Assembly: GCA_049969475.1 (NCBI GenBank)
Contig: JBMFOU010000003.1
Coordinates: forward strand, 62,001 to 126,000
DNA from: UBA2030 sp049969475
GTDB taxonomy: Bacteria; Bacteroidota; Bacteroidia; Bacteroidales; TTA-H9
Length of the DNA stretch: 64,000 bases
Reading direction: 5' to 3'
Positions within the stretch are counted from its first letter, which is position 1. Every line of letters begins with the position of its first letter. Both the position numbers and the translations under genes were made by a program. The notes beneath the pieces were generated by a model, which did not search any database, was not told the DNA's origin, and worked only from the letters and a program-made list of their open reading frames with translations. This document shows, in pieces, positions 51,416 through 61,400 of the stretch.

Positions 51416-52864
51416 ATGGAAAACCGGACAGAAAAAAAAACCAATTCCAGGCTTCAGAAATTCATTAATGAAATTCTTATTTTTCTTGGATTCAAAAAGA
51501 AAAAGCGGCATCATAGAGAACATTACACCTTGTTCAAGAAGACAGAAGGCTCTCCATCAAAAAGCTCTACGCAGCCCTCATCCAGGAGAAGCAGATCCGG
51601 TAAGAAAACATGGTGGAATAGGTTATTTAAACCCCACCACAGACCGGGTAACCAACCCCCAAAAACTACGCATACCCATTCAGAGGCTTCTCACCCCCCC
51701 AGGCAAGTTCCACATAAAAAAAAGCATCAGAAATGGTGGGGCGATCTATCCCGATTATTGCAACCAAAAAAAGAAAAACCACACAGAAGCCGGTTTGCCC
51801 CGGAGATGCCTGAAACGAAGGATAAGCCCCGACATCGCCGCGTAAAGCGAAAAAACTCTTTTAAATCCTGGTTTAAAAAGTATTTTCGCACCATCCAGGA
51901 GCCGCTTTACAATTTCCTTTATTTCCTCAACTTGCGTCCCGTGCCTTACGATCCTTTCCTCGAACACGATCGTTTTACCCACGAGGACACACGCATCATG
52001 CGCATCCAGCGCTATATGGTGTATGCATTCAATTCCATCATCCTTTACCTTATTGCCTACATCACGGCCTACCTGATTTATCAGTTGGCAGTCATTATCA
52101 CGGCAGCCTTTTTCGACATCGACAGCGTGCTCTATTACTACGAAGTGATGTTTCCTATTGGTAATGCCTCTCCCAAATGGACCCAGTGGAACATCATCAC
52201 TATTACGTTGGCAGGACCGCTGGTATCGTTGTTTGGAGGGATCTTTTGGTACAGGGTTATGATGCGGCGAGCTGGCCATCCCATTATGCGACTCTTTTAT
52301 CTATGGCTGGCCTTTCATTCCTTTAACATGTTTTTCGGTGCCTTTGTGGCCGGTGTGATTACCGACCAGGGCTTTGGTTATGTGGCCAACTGGCTCTACA
52401 TGGGCATTCCCCTTAAAATGCTTTTTTCGCTGATTGCCCTGGGTATTCAGAGTTACTTAGGATGGAGGGCTGCCCGCCATGTGCTGGCTACGAGCAATTC
52501 ACCCCAGCGTATAAACCGCAGGAACCGACCCTATTTCATTCTCAACCAAACCATTTTGCCCTGGTTGATTGGCTCTCTGCTCATGCTGTGGATTAAAATT
52601 CCCAACCGCATGCCACAGCACGAAAATATCATTGTTTACGACTCCATCATACTGGGAGCCATGGCATTTCTGGCCATTACCCCTATGTTTAACTGGAGAG
52701 CCAAACCTTTCGAAAGCAAGTTTGCGGCGCAGCGCAAAAAAACCGGTTTCGTGTGGGCTTACCTCTTGGTGGCCATCTTGTTTATCCTGCTTTATCGCTT
52801 CGGACTCGATAAAGGTTTGCATTTCATCATTAAAATAAACATCTCGGTAAGTCTCTACCGTTAA
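51416..52864 (+). CDS. Membrane protein with long basic N-terminus, unknown function
   Basis: A 482-aa protein not recognised as any family. I start at the ATG at 51416, because an in-frame TTG at 51377 overlaps a -7 promoter box. Residues about 1-150 are extremely rich in Lys, Arg, His, Pro and Ser (KKKKRHHREH, SRRSRSGKKTWW, RHRRVKRKNSFKSW) and are probably disordered and cytoplasmic. Residues about 200-480 form a membrane domain with about seven hydrophobic segments (FNSIILYLIAYITAYLIYQLAV, IITITLAGPLVSLFGGIFWY, LWLAFHSFNMFFGAFVAGVI, MLFSLIALGIQSYLGW and more). An HSFNMFFG motif and polar residues near helices are reminiscent of, but not equal to, an M50 site-2 protease HExxH; no such motif is present. 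corA follows after 101 nt. Confidence 0.6.
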   Translation: MENRTEKKTNSRLQKFINEILIFLGFKKKKRHHREHYTLFKKTEGSPSKSSTQPSSRRSRSGKKTWWNRLFKPHHRPGNQPPKTTHTHSEASHPPRQVPHKKKHQKWWGDLSRLLQPKKEKPHRSRFAPEMPETKDKPRHRRVKRKNSFKSWFKKYFRTIQEPLYNFLYFLNLRPVPYDPFLEHDRFTHEDTRIMRIQRYMVYAFNSIILYLIAYITAYLIYQLAVIITAAFFDIDSVLYYYEVMFPIGNASPKWTQWNIITITLAGPLVSLFGGIFWYRVMMRRAGHPIMRLFYLWLAFHSFNMFFGAFVAGVITDQGFGYVANWLYMGIPLKMLFSLIALGIQSYLGWRAARHVLATSNSPQRINRRNRPYFILNQTILPWLIGSLLMLWIKIPNRMPQHENIIVYDSIILGAMAFLAITPMFNWRAKPFESKFAAQRKKTGFVWAYLLVAILFILLYRFGLDKGLHFIIKINISVSLYR

Positions 52865-52887
52865 TCGTTCTTTTCAAGGAAATAGGC

Positions 52888-52895
52888 TACCTTTG
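52888..52895 (+). promoter_or_regulatory. -7 promoter box for corA
   Basis: TACCTTTG followed by C, 70 nt before the corA ATG. A small inverted repeat CGGTTT (52899-52904) / AAACCG (52925-52930) lies in the leader. No -33 TTG. Confidence 0.45.
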
Positions 52896-52965
52896 CAGCG
52901 GTTTTAAATCTTTTACCGGAATGTAAACCGTAAGAATTCATTGTCAAACGTCAAAACAGGCTTTT

Positions 52966-53877
52966 ATGATTGAGACCATCAGGATCGGAACGCTGAGGTG
53001 GCATCATATCCTCAATCCCACAGAGCAGGATTTCAACTTCTTACTCGATCACTTTCACTTCCATCCCCTCGACATAGAAGACTGCCGAAGTTTGGTAAAC
53101 CAGCGCCCCAAGATTGACGTTTACGACGATTATTATTTCATGATTCTGCATTTTCCTGGATTCGACAAGACCCGGCATTTTGTGAGGACCCGGGAAGAAA
53201 AAATTTTTTGGGGAAAAGATTTTGTGGTAACCATGGGCAAGGTGCACAGCGAGGTGAGCGAACTTTTCCGAAAAACCCGACAGCAGATTGAACACCACGA
53301 AGAAACCGGTTTTGCCACCTCAGATGCCCTGCTCTATCTCATCCTCGAGCATTTAATGAAGGAGAGCTACCTTCTGGTGCGATACATCGGTGATCAGGTA
53401 GACCAGGCCGGGCGTATGCTTTTCGAACGCAAAACCCTGAGCATCATCGAAAAAATCTCCATTACCCGCCGAAACATCATCATCCTCAACACGATTTTCA
53501 AACCCCAACTCCCTGTTTTCAATAAATTCGAAACGGGTGAAATTCAAAGTTTTGCCGAGAGCATGGAAGAATACTGGGGCAACATTCTCGACTATCATCA
53601 AAAAATTTGGGACCTCATCGAAGACTATTCAGAGCTTATTGAAGGCTATTCAAAAACCTTTGATTCTCTTCAGACCAACCGCACCAATGAAATCATGAAA
53701 ATGCTCACCATCGTGTCGGCTATTGTTCTGCCCCTGACTTTTGTGACGGGTATCTACGGAATGAACATATTGCTTCCCATGCAAGAATACAAACATGCTT
53801 TTGAGGTGATCATGGGAATCATGGCCGTACTGGCTTTCTTAATGCTCTATTATTTCAGGAAGCGCAATTGGATGTGA
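52966..53877 (+). CDS. corA: CorA-like magnesium/divalent cation channel
   Basis: A 303-aa member of the CorA channel family, pentameric in known members. The long cytoplasmic N-terminal domain (to about 240) ends in the stalk helix (EIMKMLTIVSAIVLPLTFVTGIYGMNI). The first transmembrane helix is followed by the selectivity-loop signature GMN (within GIYGMN, about 265-268) and a second helix (VIMGIMAVLAFLMLYYF). The C-terminus ends with the basic RKRNW stretch typical of the family. It provides constitutive magnesium uptake, with MgtA encoded 7 kb away. Its end is convergent, 10 nt from the next gene's stop. Confidence 0.94.
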   Translation: MIETIRIGTLRWHHILNPTEQDFNFLLDHFHFHPLDIEDCRSLVNQRPKIDVYDDYYFMILHFPGFDKTRHFVRTREEKIFWGKDFVVTMGKVHSEVSELFRKTRQQIEHHEETGFATSDALLYLILEHLMKESYLLVRYIGDQVDQAGRMLFERKTLSIIEKISITRRNIIILNTIFKPQLPVFNKFETGEIQSFAESMEEYWGNILDYHQKIWDLIEDYSELIEGYSKTFDSLQTNRTNEIMKMLTIVSAIVLPLTFVTGIYGMNILLPMQEYKHAFEVIMGIMAVLAFLMLYYFRKRNWM

Positions 53878-53887
53878 AGGTCAGTGC

Positions 53888-54490
53888 TTAATAAAACGTA
53901 GCCTGGGTCAAGTCGATGGGGATTTCTTTAAGTTCGCATTTAAAAGCCAGGTAGTCCAGTATCTTGTCAGCCAGTTGATTACTCAGGTCATTCATGGGCA
54001 GATGGATAACCAAGTCGGTATGGTCGCGAGAGGGTTTTCCAGGGATGGGGGCTCGTCTCTCCTCCAACCTGAGACGCCTTTTTTCAAGCATGGCTTCTTT
54101 TATCTCAAGGTCTACCTGGTCGGGATGTTTCGACACGCTGAAAAAAACCACCCTTATATGCTTGAAATGGGCCGGAAAAAACCACGACCAGAAGTCGTTT
54201 TCTTTGCGCTTTCGAATGCGTTGGCTGCTGGAGAAGATAAAGAGATGATTCTGCAGTCGAGTAGGTTTTGATTTGATATTGATTTTACCAAAAGGAACTC
54301 TAAATTCAGGCGGCAGATTATTAGCACGTAAAATCAAATTCTTCAGCCCTGAAATAAACCGGTCGTACGTTTCTTTGTTGCGCTCGTAGTTCTCGCGTAT
54401 GCGGTCAATACGAACCTGCAAACGTTCGGATTGTCCCTGCATCTGCCTCAGACTCGACCTTCTTTCTGCTTCTTCCAGCCAATTCGACAT
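53888..54490 (-). CDS. Hypothetical protein with N-terminal coiled coil
   Basis: A 200-aa protein from the ATG at 54490 (MSNWLEEAERRSSLRQMQGQ). An in-frame start at 54532 adds 14 residues and is less likely. The first 55 residues are charged and heptad-like (EEAERRS ... RLQVRIDRIRENYERNKETYDRF), predicted coiled coil; then a compact mixed alpha/beta region (FRVPFGKINIKSK, HLFIFSSSQRIRKRKE, FFPAHFKHIRVVFFSVSK) and a basic segment (EKRRLRLEERRAPIP). The sequence is soluble, with no signal peptide. I do not recognise a family. It is convergent with corA, and its divergent neighbour is the PhoB-like regulator. Confidence 0.7.
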   Translation of the reverse strand: MSNWLEEAERRSSLRQMQGQSERLQVRIDRIRENYERNKETYDRFISGLKNLILRANNLPPEFRVPFGKINIKSKPTRLQNHLFIFSSSQRIRKRKENDFWSWFFPAHFKHIRVVFFSVSKHPDQVDLEIKEAMLEKRRLRLEERRAPIPGKPSRDHTDLVIHLPMNDLSNQLADKILDYLAFKCELKEIPIDLTQATFY

Positions 54491-54605
54491 GGTTGTGTAA
54501 TTAATAACAGGTTTGCAACGTTTCCCCAACACTAAGGTAATGCAAAAATATCGAAATTACGCGAATAAAAATTAATCATGAAATGACAATCACCTTAAGA
54601 AACAA

Positions 54606-54636
54606 TTGTAAACCCGGTTAAAGATGATTATTTTTG
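54606..54636 (+). promoter_or_regulatory. Promoter of the two-component operon
   Basis: TTG (54606-54608), 20 nt, TATTTTTG (54629-54636), 40 nt before the response regulator ATG. Confidence 0.7.
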
Positions 54637-54676
54637 TGGCAAGATACAATAAGATACCTCAAGACTCATCTCAGCC

Positions 54677-55369
54677 ATGGAGAATCCCGGCACCAAAATA
54701 CTGATTGTGGACGACGAGCCCGATGTACTTGAATTTCTTAGCTATAATTTGCGGAAAGAAGGATTTCAGCCCCTGGTGGCAAGTAGTGGCAAAGAGGCAT
54801 TGGAAATATTGCGAAAAGATCCCATTGAACTAGTGATTCTCGATATAATGATGCCCGAAATGGATGGCATGGAGACCTGTGCGGAGATCAGGAAGCTTCC
54901 ATTGGCTCGTGAAACTATGATATTATTTCTTACAGCACGCGGAGAAGATTTCACCCAGATAGCAGCCTTTGAATCAGGTGCCGACGATTTTGTGGCCAAA
55001 CCCGTTAAACCCCGGGTACTCATTAGCCGCATCAGGGCTTTGCTCCGCAGAAAACAAACTGGCTCGCAGGGAGATGTTATTGCAATCGAAAATTTAATCA
55101 TCGACAAAGAAAGATATACGGTGACGCTGGATGGCCGTGAAATTACACTTCCGCGTAAAGAATTCGAATTGTTGAACCTGTTAGCTTCCAAACCCGATAG
55201 AGTTTTCACCCGCGAGGAGATTTTTGCCCAGGTGTGGGGAAATGACGTGATAGTAGGCGAACGAACCATCGACGTTCACATTCGTAAAATCAGGGAAAAA
55301 CTCAATATTCCTAACATAAAAACCATAAAAGGCATCGGCTATAAATTCGAAACTGCCGGCAAATTCTGA
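54677..55369 (+). CDS. OmpR/PhoB-family response regulator
   Basis: A 230-aa transcription regulator. The receiver (about 1-125) has the acidic pair in ILIVDDEPDV, phospho-Asp in LVILDIMMPEMDG (Asp57 region), Thr in LFLTARGE and Lys in DFVAKPVKP. The C-terminal winged helix (about 135-228) has LPRKEFELLNLLASKPDRVFTREEIF and ERTIDVHIRKIREKL, the OmpR-type DNA-binding helices. It is followed after 5 nt by the histidine kinase, which together form one operon. The pairing looks like PhoB/PhoR but no phosphate genes are near, so the signal is not assigned. Confidence 0.93.
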   Translation: MENPGTKILIVDDEPDVLEFLSYNLRKEGFQPLVASSGKEALEILRKDPIELVILDIMMPEMDGMETCAEIRKLPLARETMILFLTARGEDFTQIAAFESGADDFVAKPVKPRVLISRIRALLRRKQTGSQGDVIAIENLIIDKERYTVTLDGREITLPRKEFELLNLLASKPDRVFTREEIFAQVWGNDVIVGERTIDVHIRKIREKLNIPNIKTIKGIGYKFETAGKF

Positions 55370-55374
55370 ACCCG

Positions 55375-56430
55375 ATGACCTGGGGTAAATCATTGTTTCG
55401 CTTTTCCGACTCGCGTAAAGTAGCCTCTCTGGCTTCAACAGGAATTACTTTGGCCTGGCTGGCTATAGAATTCTCGTTGCGATATCCTGAAAATGCTCTT
55501 ACCATCTTTATAAAAGCCCTGGCATTGTGGATATTGGCATTTCTTATCATTCTATGGCTTGCCAATCGATTCATTTATGAGAAAATACGGGTGATTTATA
55601 AAATTATTCACGACCAAAAAGTACCCAAAGATATCGACCCCCGTGAAACTCTTAAAGCCACATCACTCCAGGAGATTGATGCAGAGGTAGAAGCATGGGG
55701 GGAAGAACGCCGACGAGAGATGGCCCGACTCCGCGAAATGGAGCGCTACCGCAGGGAATACATTGGTAATATTTCGCATGAACTCAAAACTCCCGTATTC
55801 AATATTCAAGGTTACATACTCACATTGCTCGACGGAGGCCTGGAAGATCCGGAAATAAACCGCACGTATCTGCTAAAAGCCGAAAAAAGCATCAACCGGC
55901 TGATTGCCATGATAGAGGACCTCGAAACTATTAACCTGCTAGAGTCGAATGAGTTGAAACTGCATTTTACACGCTTTAACCTGGTTGATCTGGTACGTGA
56001 GGCCATAGAATCGCTTGAAATAAAAGCGCTTAAGCGCGAATGTGTCATAGTGCTCAATCACGAGCCGGAGCGCCCCCTCTTTGTCACGGCCGACCGTTAT
56101 CGCATTATGCAGGTGGTAGTCAACTTATTGGATAATGCCATTAAATATGGCAAAAAACAAGGTGGGCGCATTAAAATCAGCTTTTTCGACATGGACGAGC
56201 ACATACTGGCCGAAATAACCGACGATGGACCCGGAATACCGCAAGAATACCTTCCCCGGATTTTTGAACGCTTTTTCAGAATTGATAAAGGGCGTTCGCG
56301 CAGTCAGGGCGGAACCGGGCTGGGGTTGGCCATCGTAAAACACATCATGGAAGCGCATGGGCAAACAGTAAACGTCAGAAGCACCCCTGGGGTGGGAACC
56401 ACCTTCGGTATTACCCTCAGAAAGGCCTGA
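55375..56430 (+). CDS. Membrane sensor histidine kinase, PhoR-like
   Basis: A 351-aa kinase with two hydrophobic segments at the N-terminus (VASLASTGITLAWLAIEFSL and IFIKALALWILAFLIILWLANRF) and almost no periplasmic loop, then a short HAMP-like region. HisKA: NISHELKTPVFNIQGYIL with the phospho-His (about 138). HATPase: LLDNAIKYG (N box), DDGPGIP, RIDKGRSRSQGGTGLGLAIVKH and VGTTFGITL. It lacks a PAS domain and the small sensor loop suggests sensing in the membrane or by a partner. It is 5 nt downstream of its cognate regulator, and converges on the MORN gene with only 2 nt between stops. Confidence 0.92.
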   Translation: MTWGKSLFRFSDSRKVASLASTGITLAWLAIEFSLRYPENALTIFIKALALWILAFLIILWLANRFIYEKIRVIYKIIHDQKVPKDIDPRETLKATSLQEIDAEVEAWGEERRREMARLREMERYRREYIGNISHELKTPVFNIQGYILTLLDGGLEDPEINRTYLLKAEKSINRLIAMIEDLETINLLESNELKLHFTRFNLVDLVREAIESLEIKALKRECVIVLNHEPERPLFVTADRYRIMQVVVNLLDNAIKYGKKQGGRIKISFFDMDEHILAEITDDGPGIPQEYLPRIFERFFRIDKGRSRSQGGTGLGLAIVKHIMEAHGQTVNVRSTPGVGTTFGITLRKA

Positions 56431-56432
56431 GT

Positions 56433-57746
56433 CTATTTTTTTCGTTCGTCCACCAGCACACGCACTTTTTTCCCTTTATCGTATTCCACAGCATATTTCA
56501 CCTTTCCCTGGTTTGTAAAGTATTTCCAAACCCCCTGCATGAGCCCATTCAGGTAAGCACCCTCACTCTCTTTCATCCCTTGTAGATTGTATGATACAAA
56601 CCGACCCTCTGGAACATCATTTTTAAAATTCTGCTCCCTGACCAAAACCCCGGCCGGATCGTAAAACCAGGCAGGGCCGTTTTTCTTTCCGTCGGCGTAA
56701 GAAACCTTGCTTTCGAGATTTCCTGTTGGATAATATTCGGTCCACAGTCCCTGACGCTGGCCGGCTTTATAGTATCCATCGTATTGGGTCCGGCCATTGG
56801 GATAAAAATAAATCCATCTTCCATCAGGCTGACCTTGTGCGTAATGGTGCTCATAACGCTTACGCCCGTTCTCGTACCATCCTTCCCACAAACCATCCAT
56901 CAAGCCTAAAACAAAATGGCCCTGATAGTCGACTTGTCCGTTCTCATAATAATTAATCCATAGACCATCCTCCTTGTCGTCTTTAAAATCACCTTCCTGG
57001 AGAACGGCCCCTGATTCATAATAAACCTTCCAGGGCCCCTGACGTTTGTCGTTTTCATAACTCCCTTCCTTCCATTTTTCGCCTGTCTCGTAATAAAATA
57101 CCCAGGGACCGGTTCGTTTGCCTTTTTCAAATCTTCCCTCGCTTCCCTTTTGTCCCCCGGGATGATAAAAAATCCAGAATCCGTGCTGAAGGTCATTAAG
57201 GAGTTCGCCCTCCATTTCGCGGGTGCCATCGGGCCTGAACCAAACGGCCTTTCCATTAAGGCTGTCGTTGAAATAAATGCCCTCAAAGGCGGGTTTACCG
57301 TTGCTGTGCCAGGTTAGTCCAGGGCCGTTGCGCAATCCTTTTTTGTAAACAAATTCCTGCAGAAGTCGCCCACTGCTGTCGTATTCACGGAACAATCCTT
57401 CACGAAGACCGTTTTTAACTGTCCACTCAGCCTTTAGTTTTCCGTTTTCATGGTACAACCGGCAAGGGCCGTTTTCCAGGTTTTTTTCAAGCATGAGGGT
57501 GCCGTCGGAATACCAGTATCTCCACAAACCCGTGGCTTGCCCCTGATGATAATTGCCTTCTGACTCGCGCTGGCCATTGGCAAAAAAATAAACCCACAAA
57601 CCTTCCGGTAAACTATTATGGGAATTTCCAATGCCTCGTATAGGCCGGCCAGGGAGATCGTAGAAAAGGGTATCGGGCCGAAAATCGGCAGCCCAGGCAT
57701 TAAAAAGGTGAAAAAACATAAGAACCCAAATAAATTTCTTTATCAT
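56433..57746 (-). CDS. Exported MORN-repeat protein
   Basis: A 437-aa protein with signal peptide (MIKKFIWVLMFFHLFNAWA-ADF). The rest is about 16 tandem MORN_2-type repeats of 23-24 residues (YFANGQRESEGNYHQGQATGLW, YYETGEKWKEGSYENDKRQGPW, YYENGQVDYQGHFVLGLMDGLW, FYPNGRTQYDGYYKAGQRQGLW). The C-terminus is KGKKVRVLVDERKK. Such repeats form a beta-ribbon; the function is unknown. It is the larger relative of the MORN lipoprotein at 39993. It is divergent from ruvA with a 160-nt gap, so it has its own promoter region. Confidence 0.88.
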   Translation of the reverse strand: MIKKFIWVLMFFHLFNAWAADFRPDTLFYDLPGRPIRGIGNSHNSLPEGLWVYFFANGQRESEGNYHQGQATGLWRYWYSDGTLMLEKNLENGPCRLYHENGKLKAEWTVKNGLREGLFREYDSSGRLLQEFVYKKGLRNGPGLTWHSNGKPAFEGIYFNDSLNGKAVWFRPDGTREMEGELLNDLQHGFWIFYHPGGQKGSEGRFEKGKRTGPWVFYYETGEKWKEGSYENDKRQGPWKVYYESGAVLQEGDFKDDKEDGLWINYYENGQVDYQGHFVLGLMDGLWEGWYENGRKRYEHHYAQGQPDGRWIYFYPNGRTQYDGYYKAGQRQGLWTEYYPTGNLESKVSYADGKKNGPAWFYDPAGVLVREQNFKNDVPEGRFVSYNLQGMKESEGAYLNGLMQGVWKYFTNQGKVKYAVEYDKGKKVRVLVDERKK

Positions 57747-57833
57747 GTAAGTCCAAAATTAGCGGGGACAAAATTAGGAGTTAAAGGACGGGGAAAGTGC
57801 AGGATGATAAACGGCAGCATCGGGCAAATGTTG

Positions 57834-57841
57834 TAAATTTG
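57834..57841 (+). promoter_or_regulatory. -7 promoter box for ruvA-sprA
   Basis: TAAATTTG followed by C, 65 nt before the ruvA ATG; the -33 element is not clear. Confidence 0.4.
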
Positions 57842-57906
57842 CCCGGTGGGGTTTATGTAAAAACCCGTTTTTTATTCTTAAATCCAAAGAATCCGTAGAA
57901 AGTATC

Positions 57907-58491
57907 ATGTTTGCATACCTCGAGGGGCGAATCGCTGGAATCAACCCTGCTTTTGTGATAATTGATTGCAACGGTGTGGGATATGAAGTAAATATTTCTC
58001 TCAACACATTTGCTGCAATCAAAGATTTGGAGCGGGTAAAACTGCACACCCACCTTGAGGTGAGAGAAGATGCCCAGGTTTTATATGGATTCTGGGAGGA
58101 AGAAGAGCGAACCCTGTTCAGGCAACTGATTTCGGTAGCAGGCGTTGGTCCCAACACAGCCCGCATGATTCTCTCAGCCATGACCCCGGCCGAGCTAATA
58201 ACAGCCATTGCCACGGGTAATGAAAGCCGACTGAAACAGATAAAGGGCATAGGTGCCAAGTCGGCCCAGCGTATTATTGTGGAGTTGAAAGACAAGGTTG
58301 GGAAAATTCCTGTTCAGGGTAGCCTGCTTTCGCCCTCAAACAATAGAAACTACGAAGAAGCGTTATCAGGATTAATAATATTGGGTTTCAGCAAGCCCCT
58401 GGCTTCAAAGGCCCTCGATCGTATTGTAGCCTCGGGCGGGCAAAACCTCTCAGTGGAAGCATTGATAAAAGAAGCACTCAAAGTGTTGTAA
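57907..58491 (+). CDS. ruvA: Holliday junction branch migration protein RuvA
   Basis: Tetrameric DNA-binding subunit of the RuvAB branch migration complex. The 194-aa protein has domain I (MFAYLEGRIAGINPAFVIIDCNGVGYEVNIS), domain II with helix-hairpin-helix motifs (LISVAGVGPNTARMIL, IKGIGAKSAQRIIVELKDKV) and C-terminal domain III (YEEALSGLIILGFSKP ... VEALIKEALKVL) that binds RuvB. sprA follows after 8 nt; ruvA-sprA adjacency is a conserved order in Bacteroidota that carry T9SS, so the two are likely co-transcribed. Confidence 0.96.
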   Translation: MFAYLEGRIAGINPAFVIIDCNGVGYEVNISLNTFAAIKDLERVKLHTHLEVREDAQVLYGFWEEEERTLFRQLISVAGVGPNTARMILSAMTPAELITAIATGNESRLKQIKGIGAKSAQRIIVELKDKVGKIPVQGSLLSPSNNRNYEEALSGLIILGFSKPLASKALDRIVASGGQNLSVEALIKEALKVL

Positions 58492-58499
58492 CCAAAATC

Positions 58500-61400
58500 G
58501 TGGATGCGTTGAAAACCTTACTAAGGACTGCGATTCTATTAACTCTACCACTGGCCGGCATAGTAAGTGCATGGTCGGGTAATGGACTGATAACAGGATT
58601 TCCCGAAAACACAAGAGGAAATCCTCCCGATACCATTAAACTCCGATATCCATTCAAAGACCGGCAGCTCTATCAGCCAGGCGATGTGCAGGAATCGAAA
58701 CTTTACGGCCGTACGCCCAATAATATCAGTGTTCAAACGGAATACGACCCTGCTACGGGAAACTACATCATGACAGAGAAAGCCGGAAACCTTATTACCA
58801 GGCCACCCGTGGTAATGGGCTTCGATGAATATCAACAATATGATGCTCAGCGGGCCCTGCGCTCCTATTGGAAAGAAAAATCGCTGGGCACCAAAGGAAC
58901 AGGCAGTGATGGCATTATTCCTTCCATTTACATTGGGGGGCAGGCTTTCGATAAAATTTTTGGAGGCAGTACGATCGATGTACGTCCTAATGGCTCGGCC
59001 GAACTCATTTTCGGCGTTCTGGCCAACCGCCGCGATGACCCCAGCCTCAACGAAAGACAACGCAAAACCGTAAATTTCGACTTCCAACAAAAAATTCAGA
59101 TGAACGTAATCGCCAAGGTGGGCGATAAAATTGAGTTCAAGGCCAATTACAATACCGAATCCTCTTTCGATTTCGAAAATAAAATTCAGCTGAAATACGA
59201 AGGGAAGGAAGATGAAATCATCAAACTACTGGAAGTAGGCAATGTGAATCTGCCACTGAACTCCACCCTCATACAAGGTAGCCAAAGCCTTTTTGGGGTG
59301 AAAACCAAAATGCAGTTTGGTAGAACCACGGTGACCGCCGTTTTTTCGCAGCAAGAAAGCGAAACCAAAAATATTACGGTAGAAGGGGGAGCCCAGACCA
59401 GCACCTTCAGACTTACAGCCGACCAGTATGAAGAAAACCGACATTTCTTTCTTTCTCAGTATTTCCGGGACCAATACAACCGTGCCCTCGAAAAACTACC
59501 TATCATTCAGTCGAATATCAATATCACTAAAATCGAGGTCTGGATTACCAATATAGGCGCTGCCGTAACCGACAACCGTAACATTGTGGCTTTTCAGGAT
59601 TTGGGAGAAAAGATTCCTTACAATAAAAACCTATCAACAACTATCGGGGCACCTGCTTATCCAGATAACAAGGTAAACAACCTGCTCACCTACCTCGACG
59701 TCAATCAGTTGCGCAACATTAATACAGCTTCCAACTATCTGAAGGCCAATGATTTTGTGGGAGGAATCGATTTTGAGAAAGTAGAAAATGCCCGTAAGTT
59801 ATCGCCTTCGGAATACACCTTCAATCCCAAATTGGGTTTCATTTCTCTCAATACCAACCTTAATCCTGACCAGTCGCTGGCTGTAGCCTATCAATATACC
59901 GTTGTAGGCGACACCACGGTATATCAGGTAGGTGAATTCAGCGACGGAGGTGTAAGCGCACCCAATAGCCTGGTGGTGAAGCTCCTGAAGAGCACTGCCG
60001 TAAACACCCGTGTTCCTCTATGGAACCTGATGATGAAAAACGTTTATGCCATTGGTTCCTATGGTATCAATCGGCAAGACTTCATTCTCAATGTTTTATA
60101 TTCCGGGGGGAGCAACGGAGTACCAACGGGCTATCTCACCGAAGGAAACATAGCCGGCGAACCGCTCATCAGGGTTCTAGGCATGGACAATCTGGACCCA
60201 CAGCTAAACCCTCCGCCTGATGGCATATTCGACTTTATTGATAATGCAGCCACACAAGGGGGAACCATCAACTCCAGCAATGGACGTGTGTATTTCCCTG
60301 TTATTGAACCTTTTGGCAAAGATCTACGAGAAAAAATTGGCGACGACAAACTGGCCGACAAATATTGCTACGACTCGCTCTATACCCTCACCAAAGTCGG
60401 GGCACAACAATACCCCGAAAAAAACAAATTCATCATCGAGGGCTTTTACAAATCGTCGGTGAGCAGTGAAATTTCTTTGAATGCTCTGAATGTACCGCAG
60501 GGGTCGGTCAGGGTAACCCACGGAGGGATTCCCCTGACAGAAAATGTGGATTATACCGTAGACTACACGTTGGGAAGGGTAAAAATCATCAACGAAGCCT
60601 TGCTAAGCAGCGGTACGCCTATCAATATTTCGCTCGAGAGCAACACCATGTTCAGCATTCAGAGCAAGCGATATATGGGTGCGCATGTGGACTACGAGGT
60701 TAGCAAAGACTTCGTTCTGGGGGCCACTATCATCAATCTGGCCGAAAAGCCTCTGACTCAGAAGACCATACTGGGCGAAGACCCCATCTCCAATACCATC
60801 TGGGGCCTCAATATGGCCTGGCAGGATGAATCGCAACTTTTAACGCGACTTTTGGATAAGTTGCCGTTTTATTCCACCAATGTAGTTTCCAAGGTGGCTT
60901 TTACCGGAGAATTTGCGCACTTTATCCCCGGGCACAGTAGTGCAATTGGTTCCACAGGAACTTCTTATATCGACGATTTTGAGGCAGCCAAATCGACTAT
61001 TGACCTCCGCCTGCCTAACAACTGGTTTTTAGCCAGCACCCCCCAGGGACAGACCCAGCCGGGTATGTTCCCCGAAGCAGCTCTGGGAACCGGACTCGCT
61101 TATGGGTTTAATCGGGCAGGAATGAGCTGGTACATTATCGACCCTCTGTTTTACGACCGCACAGGCAACGTCAGGCCCAAAAATATCACCAAAGACGAAC
61201 TTTCGAAAAACACTGTCAGGCAGGTACTTGAAAACGAAGTTTTCCCGGCCAAGGAAATTCCCAACGGCGTTCCCACCAACATTGCCGTGTTGAATGTAGA
61301 TTTTTATCCTGATCAGCGTGGACCTTACAATTATGATGTAGAAGGAATACCTGGTCTTTCCTACGGAATAAACCCTGATGGTACGCTAAAGAATCCCCGT

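Noticed and set aside
52299..52350. Site-2 protease (M50) interpretation of the unknown membrane protein
   Set aside because: No HExxH motif in any helix; only general helix number is similar.
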